Shown piece by piece: positions 50,762 to 59,816 of a DNA stretch of 64,000 bases; position 1 is the first letter of the stretch, and every line of letters begins with the position of its first letter. Below the pieces are notes generated by a model, which saw nothing but the letters and a program-made list of their open reading frames with translations, made no database searches and had not been told where the DNA came from. The stretch comes from JAJDZL01 sp965221175 (GTDB lineage Bacteria > Pseudomonadota > Gammaproteobacteria > Arenicellales > JAJDZL01). Both the position numbers and the translations under genes were made by a program. The stretch is from assembly GCA_965221175.1 (NCBI GenBank), contig OZ244867.1, positions 620,001-684,000 of the forward strand, written 5' to 3'.

Positions 50762-52150
50762 ATGTTCGACGGTTTCATCAACTCACTCTACATCATCGCC
50801 TCGATTTTCTTTATTCTAAGTCTAGGCGGACTGAGCCATCAGACTTCTGCCGTTCGTGGAAACGTGTTCGGCATTCTTGGAATGATTCTCGCAGTTGGTG
50901 GAACGATCGCCGCAAAATCTGTAGACAATATTGCCATCGTACTGGCTATGATGGCAGTCGGTGGCGTGGTTGGAATTCTGGTCAGTTTAAGGGTGCAGAT
51001 GACTGCCATGCCTCAACTCGTCGCAATCCTACACAGTCTGGTTGGGCTTGCCGCAGTGTTTGTAGGATTTGCAAACTATATTGAACCCTTGACTACATAC
51101 GAAGGTGCTGAAAAGATTGTTCACGAAATGGAAATCTTCATCGGTGTGCTAATTGGAGCCATAACATTTACCGGTTCCGTTGCAGCATTCGGCAAGCTGC
51201 AAGGTGTGATTACCAGTCGCCCACTAATGCTCCCTGCCCGTCATTGGTTGAATCTGATCATCGTAGTGGCTTGCGTTTGGCTTGGAGCTGAATTTTTATC
51301 CAGCGAGTCACATGTAGTTGGAACCAATCTTCTGGTCATCATGACAATCCTCGCCTTTATTCTCGGATTGCATCTGGTACTTGCTATTGGCGGTGCAGAC
51401 ATGCCGGTCGTCATTTCAATGCTGAACAGTTATTCGGGATGGGCCGCTGCTGCAACTGGTTTTATGCTTGAGAGCAACCTTTTGATCTTGGTTGGTGCGC
51501 TCGTTGGAAGTAGCGGTGCGATTCTCAGTTACATCATGTGTCGAGCGATGAATCGACACTTTGTAAGCGTCATACTAGGCGGATTTGGAACATCGGGAGG
51601 TTCTGCGATCGCATCAATTGAAGGTGATATTGTGGAGATTATGGCTGAAGAGGCTTCAACACTGGTTGCATCATCGAAATCGGTCGTAATTGTGCCTGGA
51701 TATGGCCTGGCAGTTGCCCATGCTCAACATCCCGTTGCAGAACTGACCCGGAAACTGCGTGAAAGAGGAACCAAAGTTCGATTTGCCATTCATCCTGTTG
51801 CAGGAAGAATGCCTGGGCACATGAACGTACTGCTTGCAGAAGCTAAGGTGCCTTACGACATTGTTCATGAAATGGATGAAATTAATCCGGACCTGCCGGA
51901 TACAGACATTGTTCTGATCATAGGAGCCAATGATATCGTCAATCCATCAGCACAGGATACACCAGACAGTCCAATTGCAGGCATGCCCGTTATCGAGGTT
52001 TGGAAAGCGAAGCACACAATCGTATTGAAACGAAGTATGGCTTCTGGATATGCAGGTGTTGATAATCCGCTGTTCTACAAAGAGAACAATCGCATGTTCT
52101 TCGGCGACGCAAAGGACAGCATCGACAAGCTTGTGTCGATGGTTAATTAA
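50762..52150 (+). CDS. pntB: NAD(P) transhydrogenase subunit beta
   Basis: A 462-residue beta subunit. Eight to nine N-terminal transmembrane helices (about 1-255) are followed by the soluble NADP(H)-binding domain, with VIVPGYGLAVAHAQHPVAEL near 302-321, HPVAGRMPGHMNVLLAEA near 342-359, and IGANDIVNPSAQDTPDSPI at about 387-405. It is translationally adjacent to pntA (no gap) and forms the membrane proton channel with it. Confidence 0.96.
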   Translation: MFDGFINSLYIIASIFFILSLGGLSHQTSAVRGNVFGILGMILAVGGTIAAKSVDNIAIVLAMMAVGGVVGILVSLRVQMTAMPQLVAILHSLVGLAAVFVGFANYIEPLTTYEGAEKIVHEMEIFIGVLIGAITFTGSVAAFGKLQGVITSRPLMLPARHWLNLIIVVACVWLGAEFLSSESHVVGTNLLVIMTILAFILGLHLVLAIGGADMPVVISMLNSYSGWAAAATGFMLESNLLILVGALVGSSGAILSYIMCRAMNRHFVSVILGGFGTSGGSAIASIEGDIVEIMAEEASTLVASSKSVVIVPGYGLAVAHAQHPVAELTRKLRERGTKVRFAIHPVAGRMPGHMNVLLAEAKVPYDIVHEMDEINPDLPDTDIVLIIGANDIVNPSAQDTPDSPIAGMPVIEVWKAKHTIVLKRSMASGYAGVDNPLFYKENNRMFFGDAKDSIDKLVSMVN

Positions 52151-52247
52151 ATTTCAGAATTAGTTATAACCGGCGTGATTTATAAGTACTTACATATTTG
52201 CCAATAAAGATCTGAGCGGATTCATATTCTGATCGTTAAAAATTATT

Positions 52248-52335
52248 TGGCGGAGAGGGAGGGATTCGAACCCCCGGAAGGTCGCCCTTCAACGGTTTTC
52301 AAGACCGCCGCTTTCGTCCGCTCAGCCACCTCTCC
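52248..52335 (-). tRNA. tRNA-Ser (anticodon TGA)
   Basis: An 88-nt class II tRNA on the minus strand. The acceptor GGAGAGG pairs with CCTCTCC, the discriminator is G followed by encoded CCA, the anticodon loop CTTGAAA gives TGA, there is a long variable arm, and the T-arm is GGTTCGAATCC. Its 5' side faces the remnant-rich region 52336-55740. Confidence 0.96.
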
Positions 52336-52675
52336 GCATAGAGAAATGAAAACAGATTACTGCTCTGCTCTATCTATAACTTGCAAACAGTAAATTCATC
52401 TACTAGGGATATCACTGCTTCATGCACTGCAGTGAAAGTTGACCATTCAGGGATGAATGGCCACAGATTTTGGAATATTATGGATTATCTCGATATTCCA
52501 AGTATTAAATTGTTTTCTAATTTCCCCATAACTAAGTATCAGTTTAGATATCATCGAGCCTAGAATGCTATGACTGCGGCATGATCAAGGTGTATTCTGA
52601 ACATCTGAAATAAAATCAATTTTCCAGACTCCTATCTAAAATACACGCATGTATTTTAGATAGCTAGTTAATTTA
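52336..52675. other. Non-coding region with a perfect palindrome
   Basis: No gene is visible. The only structure is the inverted repeat at 52632-52663, two 14-bp arms around CGCA. Confidence 0.5.
52632..52663. repeat. Perfect 14-bp inverted repeat
   Basis: CTATCTAAAATACA and TGTATTTTAGATAG flank a CGCA loop. The arms are AT-rich and perfect. It could be an operator, a bidirectional terminator for the decayed RidA gene, or part of a lost mobile element end. Confidence 0.6.
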
Positions 52676-53100
52676 CTCAAATTGAAAGATCGTCGGGATG
52701 CACTGCTCGCCCATTTTATCCAGAGACACCTGCCCACCGAGAAAAATCATGTTTTCACATTTCGAACCATGTTTGTACGGCAGGTGTACGTGCCAGTCCC
52801 AAAGGCTGTCTAGCCAGGCATGAATGCGTGGTAGTCGATCGCCATTTTCGGCCAGCATTGTCACCGCGGATGTCTTCACGAACACTTCGTCATCCGCATG
52901 TCGTGGAATTGGAATACCAGTTGTCGCCCGGCCCCGGTTCGTTGAAATTCCGTGCAAATGCAAGTACCGCTGCTTCGAACGCGTCGATTCTAGAACTTCC
53001 AGCATACCAGGGATTGATTTTTACGACATCGTCGAAGGATGCTCCAAACTGCTCCAACACGTAGGCCATCTTTGAAGCAACTGCATTGGTTTAACCTACG
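52676..53100 (-). pseudogene. RidA/YjgF tandem-domain protein, frameshifted and truncated
   Basis: The minus strand encodes, from 53090 down, LEQFGASFDDVVKINPWYAG and then, after a frameshift near 52935, ATTGIPIPRHADDEVFVKTSA, with HLPYKHGSKCENMIFLGGQVSLDKMGE further on. The order (end of one RidA domain, then the start of a second one) matches two-domain Rid proteins. It is truncated before the second domain's end and at the N-terminus. Rid proteins deaminate reactive enamines. It is surely non-functional. Confidence 0.65.
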
Positions 53101-53339
53101 ATATCACCCTTGCAGAGAACGAGGTTGTTTTGGTCGAGCGGATATTGTGTGGAAACGAATATCATTTCGTCCGAACATAGTCCCTGAACAAAAGGCGGTG
53201 GTAGAATTTCGCCAGGAGAAGAAGGGACACATCCCACTAAGCGATAAGCGCATCGAATACCAGGTATTTGAGCAAGTCTTTGGAATCACCAAAACGTCGG
53301 TCTTCCACCCGAACACCGAATTTGAACAACCGAAAATGC

Positions 53340-53620
53340 AAATGACTAATAAACTTCGTTTCTACACCTGCTCATCCTTGCTCATCGTCGATGAGATCGG
53401 CTACCTGCCACTACCCAAGGAAGGTGCCAATCTATTTTTCCAACCGATCAGTGTTCGATACGAAAAAGGTGCCATGGTCCTAACTTCCAATCGTAGCTTC
53501 GGTGAATGCGCCGGATATTCGGCGATCCAGTGGTGGCGACCGCACTGCTCAACCGACTGTTGCATCACGTAATTGTGACCCAAATCGAATTCGCCAGTTA
53601 ACGACTGAAAACACACTCAG
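53340..53620 (+). pseudogene. IstB-like IS21 helper ATPase remnant
   Basis: SLLIVDEIGYLPLPKEGANL at about 53377-53440 is the Walker B region of an IstB, followed by RYEKGAMVLTSNRSFGE. The frame then shifts near 53510 to FGDPVVATALLNRLLHHVIVTQIE, ending in a stop. No Walker A is left. It belongs to a different IS21 subgroup from the intact istB at 4252 (LPLPKEGANLF rather than AYVSKDQAETS). Confidence 0.7.
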
Positions 53621-53799
53621 AACTGATTCAATCCAGTCCGCAAAATCCGTTGCTACACCGCCGATTAATAAAAGACGCGACCGACTCAGAAAATTCAATA
53701 AGGAGGGTTTGATCTATAATGCCGGCTGATTACCGACCCACCTGAAAGTGGGAATTTTATTCGGTATTTACAGTTCGCGAGTGCAAAAGCGCCAACGCA

Positions 53800-54186
53800 A
53801 TGCCAAAACCGAATCTCTTCAACTACGCAACCAAGGAGCTTTCGCAGGATGCGATCATCTGCTGGTTGATCGAATGCGCGAGCACGCAGGCGGAGAATGA
53901 ATCCGAGCAAGAACTTCGAAAGGTCGGGCATGCGTTCGTGGACGCCCTGCTCACCAAGCACGGTGTCGTGTTGACAGGCAGCGTGAGATGCACTGAGATT
54001 CATCAACAGAATCTGGGAATCGACGTGCTGGCACGCGGTGTCTACGGTAATCCTCACGTGGAAGCCGCCGAGATTTCTTTGGCAGTTTGCGAGGGAACCA
54101 AATGGAGTAAGATTGACATTGCGTTTTATGTTTTTTCGCCGGAAATGGCAGAAACCTGGCGCCAAGCCCTCGCGCGGCACAGGTGA
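53800..54186 (+). CDS. Truncated PD-(D/E)XK nuclease-like protein, possibly chimeric
   Basis: A 128-residue reading frame. The N-terminus PNLFNYATKELSQDAIICWL at about 4-23 and HQQNLGIDVLARG near 68 resemble the start of a PD-(D/E)XK nuclease family whose members are 300 residues or more. From about 85 on the sequence changes character (VEAAEISLAVCEG, KIDIAFYVFSPEMAETWRQAL) and resembles the C-terminal part of a macro domain. The catalytic core is missing. It may be a fusion of two decayed genes rather than a functional protein. Confidence 0.4.
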   Translation: MPKPNLFNYATKELSQDAIICWLIECASTQAENESEQELRKVGHAFVDALLTKHGVVLTGSVRCTEIHQQNLGIDVLARGVYGNPHVEAAEISLAVCEGTKWSKIDIAFYVFSPEMAETWRQALARHR

Positions 54187-54419
54187 ACCACAACTGGAAA
54201 TGCACCGTTCCCGATCGGCGATACAAGAATGCTTGATGATCGAGTTCATTGGGCAATTCCAATTGCCTGAATTTCAAGCGTGTTTACAGTCTCGAAAATG
54301 GGGTTGTTTCGGTGGACATGAATTGCGCTAGCAACTCGGAAAGATGTTCGATTTCGATCATTGGGAAAAGAATTGAAGTGGCGTCGCCGCAATCGTTGAA
54401 ACAATGCCGTTATTGATCT

Positions 54420-55382
54420 TTGCGCTCACTTTTTGGCAATCCTACGAGAGATCGACCGTTCCTGGCCTTATTGCTATTGCTGAGCGGTGTATTTGTTCTG
54501 GCATTTCAGGATGCATTGATCAAGGATGTCTCGCTCCAGACATCCTACTGGCAGTTCCAGGCACTCCGGGCGACCGGCAATCTTTCCTTTGCTGTTATTC
54601 TGGCTATTACAGGCGGGGGGCTTTACCTGCTAAGACCCAGGCGGGCCGGTGCAGTTTACCTGCGGGCTTTCTTGATGACGCTTTGCATGTTCTGTTTCTT
54701 TTCCGGTGCGCCCTACCTCACTCTCACACAAATGGCGGCAGGGCTCTATACCTATCCACTGTTTGTTTCTCTGCTGGCCGGCCCGGTGCTTGGCGAAAGG
54801 TTAGGTCCCTGGCGCCTGACAGCGCTGGTTCTCGGCACCGCTGGCGGCGCACTGGTCTTGTCGCCATGGGAAGCTGGCTTTTCGACATTGCAAGCCCTAC
54901 CTATTCTCGCAGGATTTTTCTATGCGACCAACATTTTGACCATTCGCCGGGCATGCCGCGGGGAGAATACCCTGGCCATGGTGTTCGCGGTGGGGATCGC
55001 ATTTTTTGCATCCGGAATACTCGGGATCGTGGTGTTATCCCTGTTTCCCCTGCCAGTCGAGCTACAAGAACGAGCGCCTTTCGTGGCGGTTGGATGGCCG
55101 TTATTAACGTGGGTTGTCGTGGGTTTCGCCGCGGTAACGGCGATTCTCAATCTTACCGGCAATCTTTGCCTGAGCAGGGCTTACCAGACAGCCGACGCCA
55201 GTTGGCTTGTGCCGGTTGATTTCAGTTATTTGCTGTTTGTGATTTTCTGGGGGAAGGTTATTTTTGATACCTTACCCACGAATAATGCGATTGCAGGAAT
55301 GATATTAATCGGCGGTGCAGGCGTATTGACAGCATGGCGCGAGAGCGTGCGGCGACAGATGGAAACAGACATTCGGACATAG
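54420..55382 (+). CDS. EamA/DMT family transporter
   Basis: A 320-residue membrane protein with ten hydrophobic helices in two EamA repeats (about 15-145 and 155-300). LLLLLSGVFVLAFQDALIKD near 18 and PILAGFFYATNILTIRRA near 160 open the two halves. The family exports amino acids, nucleobases or other metabolites; the substrate is not evident. It is visibly GC-richer than the core and flanked by transposase debris, so it looks horizontally acquired. Start TTG at 54420 is uncertain. Confidence 0.85.
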   Translation: MRSLFGNPTRDRPFLALLLLLSGVFVLAFQDALIKDVSLQTSYWQFQALRATGNLSFAVILAITGGGLYLLRPRRAGAVYLRAFLMTLCMFCFFSGAPYLTLTQMAAGLYTYPLFVSLLAGPVLGERLGPWRLTALVLGTAGGALVLSPWEAGFSTLQALPILAGFFYATNILTIRRACRGENTLAMVFAVGIAFFASGILGIVVLSLFPLPVELQERAPFVAVGWPLLTWVVVGFAAVTAILNLTGNLCLSRAYQTADASWLVPVDFSYLLFVIFWGKVIFDTLPTNNAIAGMILIGGAGVLTAWRESVRRQMETDIRT

Positions 55383-55740
55383 TACCTAGTACCCACCGGC
55401 CGTTTTCCTTCTGTTATTGGAATAAGCATCACCCGCTGGCGATGGTGCAAAGCCGATTTGATCACACGCTTGTTGACTTCACCCAAGGCTCGCATCGATG
55501 GCTTACAACTACCAATACGGTGCAGCCAGTTGCCAATTGTCTTGGCGGTTGGCATATAACTCAATCCCCGAAGATTCATCAGTTCTGATTCTTGAAGCAA
55601 AATTCGAATGTCATCAAAAAATTTGCCACCTTCATGCTTCATCAGCATGAAGGTGTTGAGCACGGCGCTGTTCAGGTAGCCTCGGTTGCTGCCCGGTGCC
55701 GGCATTGCCTGGTCGATTGACTCGGCGCCAGCCGCACCTA
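55383..55740 (-). pseudogene. IS1380-family transposase fragment
   Basis: AMPAPGSNRGYLNSAVLNTF, MLMKHEGGKFFDDIRILLQE and LSYMPTAKTIGNWLHRIG are the N-terminal third of an IS1380 transposase. The frame then runs without similarity beyond about HHRQRV. Both ends are truncated: no upstream start, no DDE catalytic residues. It abuts the 3' end of the EamA gene. Confidence 0.7.
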
Positions 55741-55839
55741 CTAAAATGTAGGTTTTACTATTAGTTTTACGTGAGTGTATTGAAATTTGTCAAACCAGAC
55801 TTATAATGAATATATCTGTTTTATGAGGAGGTTTTGCTC

Positions 55840-56508
55840 ATGAGATTTAACGAACAAGTACTTGTTCAAAGAACGACTAGCGTTACAGTAAACAGGGTTC
55901 TTCGGAACACCTACATACTGTTGTCAATGGCTCTGTTGTTCTGTGCTGTCACCGCTGGGGTGTCAGTCTATATGAATTGGCCACATCCAGGGCTCATTCT
56001 GACACTGGTCGGATACTTCGGCTTGCTGTTCTTGACCACTAGGTTCAGAAATTCTATCTTGGGTTTGGTGTTTGTGTTTGCCCTTACTGGATTCATGGGC
56101 ATTACATTGGGGCCAATTATTAGTTACTATTTGACTGCATTTCCAAATGGCAGTGAAATTGTCATGACAGCATTTGGAGGAACTGGCTTAATTTTCTTGG
56201 GTCTGTCCGCTTATGCATTGACGACTCGAAAGAATTTCGCTTTTATTGGTGGGATGCTGTTTGCTGGAATTCTTGCGGCTTTCATTATGTCGCTCGCGGC
56301 CATATTCTTTAACCTTCCGGCTCTGTCTATCGCAGTATCCGGGATGTTCATACTGCTAATGTCTGGGCTGATTCTTTATCAAACCAGCGCAATTGTCCAC
56401 GGCGGCGAAACGAATTACATCATGGCAACCGTTACATTATTCATTTCAATTTACAACCTGTTCCTGAGTTTGATTCATATTCTTGGAATCTTCGGAGGCA
56501 GAGATTAA
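55840..56508 (+). CDS. Bax inhibitor-1/YccA family membrane protein
   Basis: A 222-residue protein with seven hydrophobic helices. VNRVLRNTYILLSMALLFCAVTAGVSVYMNW-like helix 1 is at about 20-50, and the C-terminal IMATVTLFISIYNLFLSLIHILG is the BI-1 hallmark with Asn/Asp late in the chain. E. coli YccA modulates FtsH proteolysis; homologues act as pH-sensitive calcium leaks. ATG at 55840 is preceded by GAGGAGG at 55825-55831. Confidence 0.92.
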   Translation: MRFNEQVLVQRTTSVTVNRVLRNTYILLSMALLFCAVTAGVSVYMNWPHPGLILTLVGYFGLLFLTTRFRNSILGLVFVFALTGFMGITLGPIISYYLTAFPNGSEIVMTAFGGTGLIFLGLSAYALTTRKNFAFIGGMLFAGILAAFIMSLAAIFFNLPALSIAVSGMFILLMSGLILYQTSAIVHGGETNYIMATVTLFISIYNLFLSLIHILGIFGGRD

Positions 56509-56562
56509 ATTTGTAGAATGCTTCTGGTTTAATTTCTATTGAACCAGAATAGACTTGGAATT

Positions 56563-56594
56563 GCCGCTACACACAGCTAAAGTTGTGTAGCGGC
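56563..56594 (+). terminator. Hairpin between yccA and carB
   Basis: GCCGCTACACA (56563-56573) pairs with TGTGTAGCGGC (56584-56594), followed by ATTTTCTTT, so it can terminate the yccA transcript on the plus strand. A weaker hairpin TTCTGGTTTAA/TTGAACCAGAA lies just before it (about 56522-56549). The stem overlaps the last codons of the convergent carB gene. Confidence 0.7.
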
Positions 56595-59500
56595 ATTTTC
56601 TTTATGAAGTGTCTGTAGTCGGTATGGGGTTGTAGACTGTTTTGAGTTGCCAAACGCAGCGCAGATTGCCTTAGCTGCTGATATGGTGGTGAAATAAGCG
56701 ACTTTACGCTTTAAAGCCTCTTTCAGAATCGTCTCTGAATCCGCTACGCTTTTTTTCTTGCGCGGAACATTCACGATTAAATCGATTTCGTCATTCTTCA
56801 ACATGTCAACCACGTGTGGACGTCCTTCTCGCACCTTGTTCACTCGGCTGATACTGATACCATTCTGTCGAAGTAGCTCTGCCGTACCTTGAGTACCGTA
56901 AAGCGTATATCCCCTTTCTATGAGTGCATGACCCACCTCGACGATTCCGGATTGATCATCGCCTGAAACGCTTAACAAAGCATTTCCTGTTTCAGAAATA
57001 GAAAAGCCAGTAGCGTGGAATGCTTTCCAGAAAGCCTCTCCAAATGTTCGCCCAATACCCATGACCTCGCCTGTACTTTTCATTTCTGGTCCCAATATCG
57101 GTTCAGCTCCAGGAAATTTTTCAAATGGGAAAACAGCTTCCTTCACACTATAAAACGATGGAATGATTTCCCGAGTGATGCCCTGCTCTTTCAAAGTCTG
57201 TCCGAGCATGCACCGTGCTCCCACTTTGGCCAGTGGAATAGATGTCGCCTTCGATACGAATGGTACTGTTCTTGATGCTCTGGGATTTACTTCCAGTACA
57301 TAAAGTTCGTTGCCTTTGATCGCAAACTGAACATTTACCAAACCAACAACATTCAGAGCGTAAGCCAAATCGCGGCTTTGCATTCGAATTTTGTGTTGAA
57401 TTTCATCTGTAAGATTAAATGCAGGCAACGAGCAGGAAGAGTCTCCAGAGTGAACTCCTGCAAGCTCTATGTGTTCCATTACACCGCCAATAACGACATC
57501 CTGCCCATCGCAAACTGCGTCTACATCAACTTCAATTGCATCACTTAAAAACAGATCTAAGAGGACTGGTGAGTCATGAGAGACATCAATTGCAGCTTTC
57601 ATGTAAGCACTCAGTTGATCTTGATCTCGCACGATTTCCATTGCACGACCCCCGAGTACATAGGATGGACGTACGACAAGCGGATATCCAATGCTTTCAG
57701 CCGCAGCCAAAGCTTCATCGACAGTACTTGCAGTAGCATTTGGAGGCTGCTTTAATTCCAGTTTGTTAAGCAGAGACTGAAAATACTTCCGATCCTCTGC
57801 CTGGTGAATCGAATCTGCTGAAGTACCGACTATTGGAACATTTTCTTCGGTAAGCTCCTTTGCGATCTTCAGTGGTGTTTGTCCTCCATACTGAACAATT
57901 ACACCATCCGGATTTTCAATTCGACACACTTCCAAAACATCTTCAACAGTGAGAGGTTCGAAATACAGTCGATCCGAGACATCATAGTCCGTGGATACTG
58001 TTTCCGGGTTGCAGTTGATCATGATGGTCTGGTAGCCATCTTCTCCCAGAGCCATTGCAGCATGAACACAGCAGTAGTCGAATTCAATACCTTGCCCGAT
58101 TCGATTGGGGCCACCTCCCAACACGATTATTTTTCGATCATTCGTGGGTTCGGATTCGCACTCTTCTTCATAGGTGGAAAACATATATGCCGTTGGAGTA
58201 TCAAACTCACCTGCACAAGAATCCACTCGCTTGTACACTGGATGAATGCTGTGAGAATACCGCCATGCTCGAACTGCTTTCTCTTCCAAGTTCACCAAAT
58301 CTGCAATTCTTCGATCAGAAAACCCTTTCTGTTTCCATGATCTTAAGTCTGCGACGTTGAACTTTCCTTTGCTGCTTGCTATGTCACATTCAATTTTGAC
58401 AATATCTTTAATCTCAGCAAGAAACCATGGATCAATGCCTGTGAAACGATTTACATCCTCAACTGTAAATCCGAATCGAAAGGCATCTGCAATATACCAA
58501 AGGCGCTCAGCACCGGGTATTCGAAGTCGTGACTTGATAAATTCATCTTCTACTTCGGTTTTATCATCACTGATGTCGTGTTGGGTTTCAAACCCGTTTG
58601 AACCGATTTCAAGCCCACGAACTGCTTTTTGCAGTGATTCCTGAAATGTTCGACCGATAGCCATGACTTCGCCAACGGATTTCATTTGTGTTGTCAATGT
58701 AGAATCAGAATGTGGGAATTTCTGAAAATCAAATCGTGGAATTTTTGTCACAATGTAGTCAATGGAGGGTTCGAACGATGCCGGCGTCACACCTCCAGTA
58801 ATATCATTCTGCAGCTCATCCAGTGTGTACCCAACCGCCAGTTTTGCAGCAACTTTTGCAATTGGAAAACCGGTAGCCTTTGAAGCGAGAGCAGAAGATC
58901 GGGAAACTCTCGGATTCATTTCAATGATTACCATTTTTCCGTTTTCTGGATTCACCGCGAACTGCACGTTTGAACCACCGGTATCAACACCGATAGCCCG
59001 CATAACTGCAATACTCGCATTTCTCATGCGTTGATACTCTTTGTCAGTCAGTGTCTGCGCTGGCGCAACGGTGATCGAATCTCCCGTATGCAGTCCCATC
59101 GCGTCAAAGTTTTCGATTGAACAAACGATGATGCAGTTGTCACGGTGATCTCGAACCACCTCCATCTCGAATTCCTTCCACCCAGTTATGCTCTCCTCAA
59201 TCAAAAGTTCATTGGTTGGCGAGGCATTCAGACCTCTCATACAGATATCGGTAAACTCATCGCGGTTATAAGCAATTCCTCCTCCGGTACCTCCCAGCGT
59301 AAATGAAGGGCGAATTATTACTGGAAAACCAATTTCATCTAAAATCTGCAATGCATCTTCCATGCTATGCGCAAGCGAGCCGTTAACAGACTCAAGCCCG
59401 ATTTGATCCATACACTCCCTGAACTTCTCACGATCTTCGGCCTTGTCAATGGACTCTTTTGTCGCGCCGATCAACTCAACGCCATACTCTTCCAGCACAC

Positions 59501-59816
59501 CCTTGCGAACAAGATCAAGAGCGCAGTTCAATCCGGTCTGCCCACCCATCGTCGGAAGAATTGCATCAGGGCGTTCTCTTTTAATGATTTCAGTAACCGA
59601 TTGCCATCGAATCGGCTCAATGTATGTGGAATTGGCAAACTCGGGATCTGTCATGATTGTTGCAGGATTTGAGTTGACAAGAATTACTCTGTATCCTTCA
59701 TCTCGAAGCGCCCTGCAGGCCTGAACTCCCGAGTAATCGAACTCACATGCTTGTCCGATTACGATCGGACCAGCTCCGATAATCAGGACTGACTCGATGT
59801 CGGTTCGTTTAGGCAC
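56577..59816 (-). CDS. carB: Carbamoyl-phosphate synthase large subunit
   Basis: A 1079-residue CarB with the internal duplication of two ATP-grasp halves. The N-terminal half begins ESVLIIGAGPIVIGQACEFD at about 8-27; the second half begins IIVLGGGPNRIGQGIEFDYC near 558. PRVSRSSALASKATGFPIAKVA (about 302) and PRASRTVPFVSKATSIPLAKVG (about 844; both quoted in part) are repeated motifs. A C-terminal MGS-like allosteric domain starts near 930. It supplies carbamoyl phosphate for arginine and pyrimidines, and overlaps carA by 8 bp. Confidence 0.97.
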   Translation of the reverse strand: MPKRTDIESVLIIGAGPIVIGQACEFDYSGVQACRALRDEGYRVILVNSNPATIMTDPEFANSTYIEPIRWQSVTEIIKRERPDAILPTMGGQTGLNCALDLVRKGVLEEYGVELIGATKESIDKAEDREKFRECMDQIGLESVNGSLAHSMEDALQILDEIGFPVIIRPSFTLGGTGGGIAYNRDEFTDICMRGLNASPTNELLIEESITGWKEFEMEVVRDHRDNCIIVCSIENFDAMGLHTGDSITVAPAQTLTDKEYQRMRNASIAVMRAIGVDTGGSNVQFAVNPENGKMVIIEMNPRVSRSSALASKATGFPIAKVAAKLAVGYTLDELQNDITGGVTPASFEPSIDYIVTKIPRFDFQKFPHSDSTLTTQMKSVGEVMAIGRTFQESLQKAVRGLEIGSNGFETQHDISDDKTEVEDEFIKSRLRIPGAERLWYIADAFRFGFTVEDVNRFTGIDPWFLAEIKDIVKIECDIASSKGKFNVADLRSWKQKGFSDRRIADLVNLEEKAVRAWRYSHSIHPVYKRVDSCAGEFDTPTAYMFSTYEEECESEPTNDRKIIVLGGGPNRIGQGIEFDYCCVHAAMALGEDGYQTIMINCNPETVSTDYDVSDRLYFEPLTVEDVLEVCRIENPDGVIVQYGGQTPLKIAKELTEENVPIVGTSADSIHQAEDRKYFQSLLNKLELKQPPNATASTVDEALAAAESIGYPLVVRPSYVLGGRAMEIVRDQDQLSAYMKAAIDVSHDSPVLLDLFLSDAIEVDVDAVCDGQDVVIGGVMEHIELAGVHSGDSSCSLPAFNLTDEIQHKIRMQSRDLAYALNVVGLVNVQFAIKGNELYVLEVNPRASRTVPFVSKATSIPLAKVGARCMLGQTLKEQGITREIIPSFYSVKEAVFPFEKFPGAEPILGPEMKSTGEVMGIGRTFGEAFWKAFHATGFSISETGNALLSVSGDDQSGIVEVGHALIERGYTLYGTQGTAELLRQNGISISRVNKVREGRPHVVDMLKNDEIDLIVNVPRKKKSVADSETILKEALKRKVAYFTTISAAKAICAAFGNSKQSTTPYRLQTLHKENAATQL

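Noticed and set aside
54404..55219. Second plus-strand frame of 271 codons over the EamA gene
   Set aside because: The other frame (54420-55382) has ten clear transmembrane helices and family pattern; this one is a GC-driven shadow.
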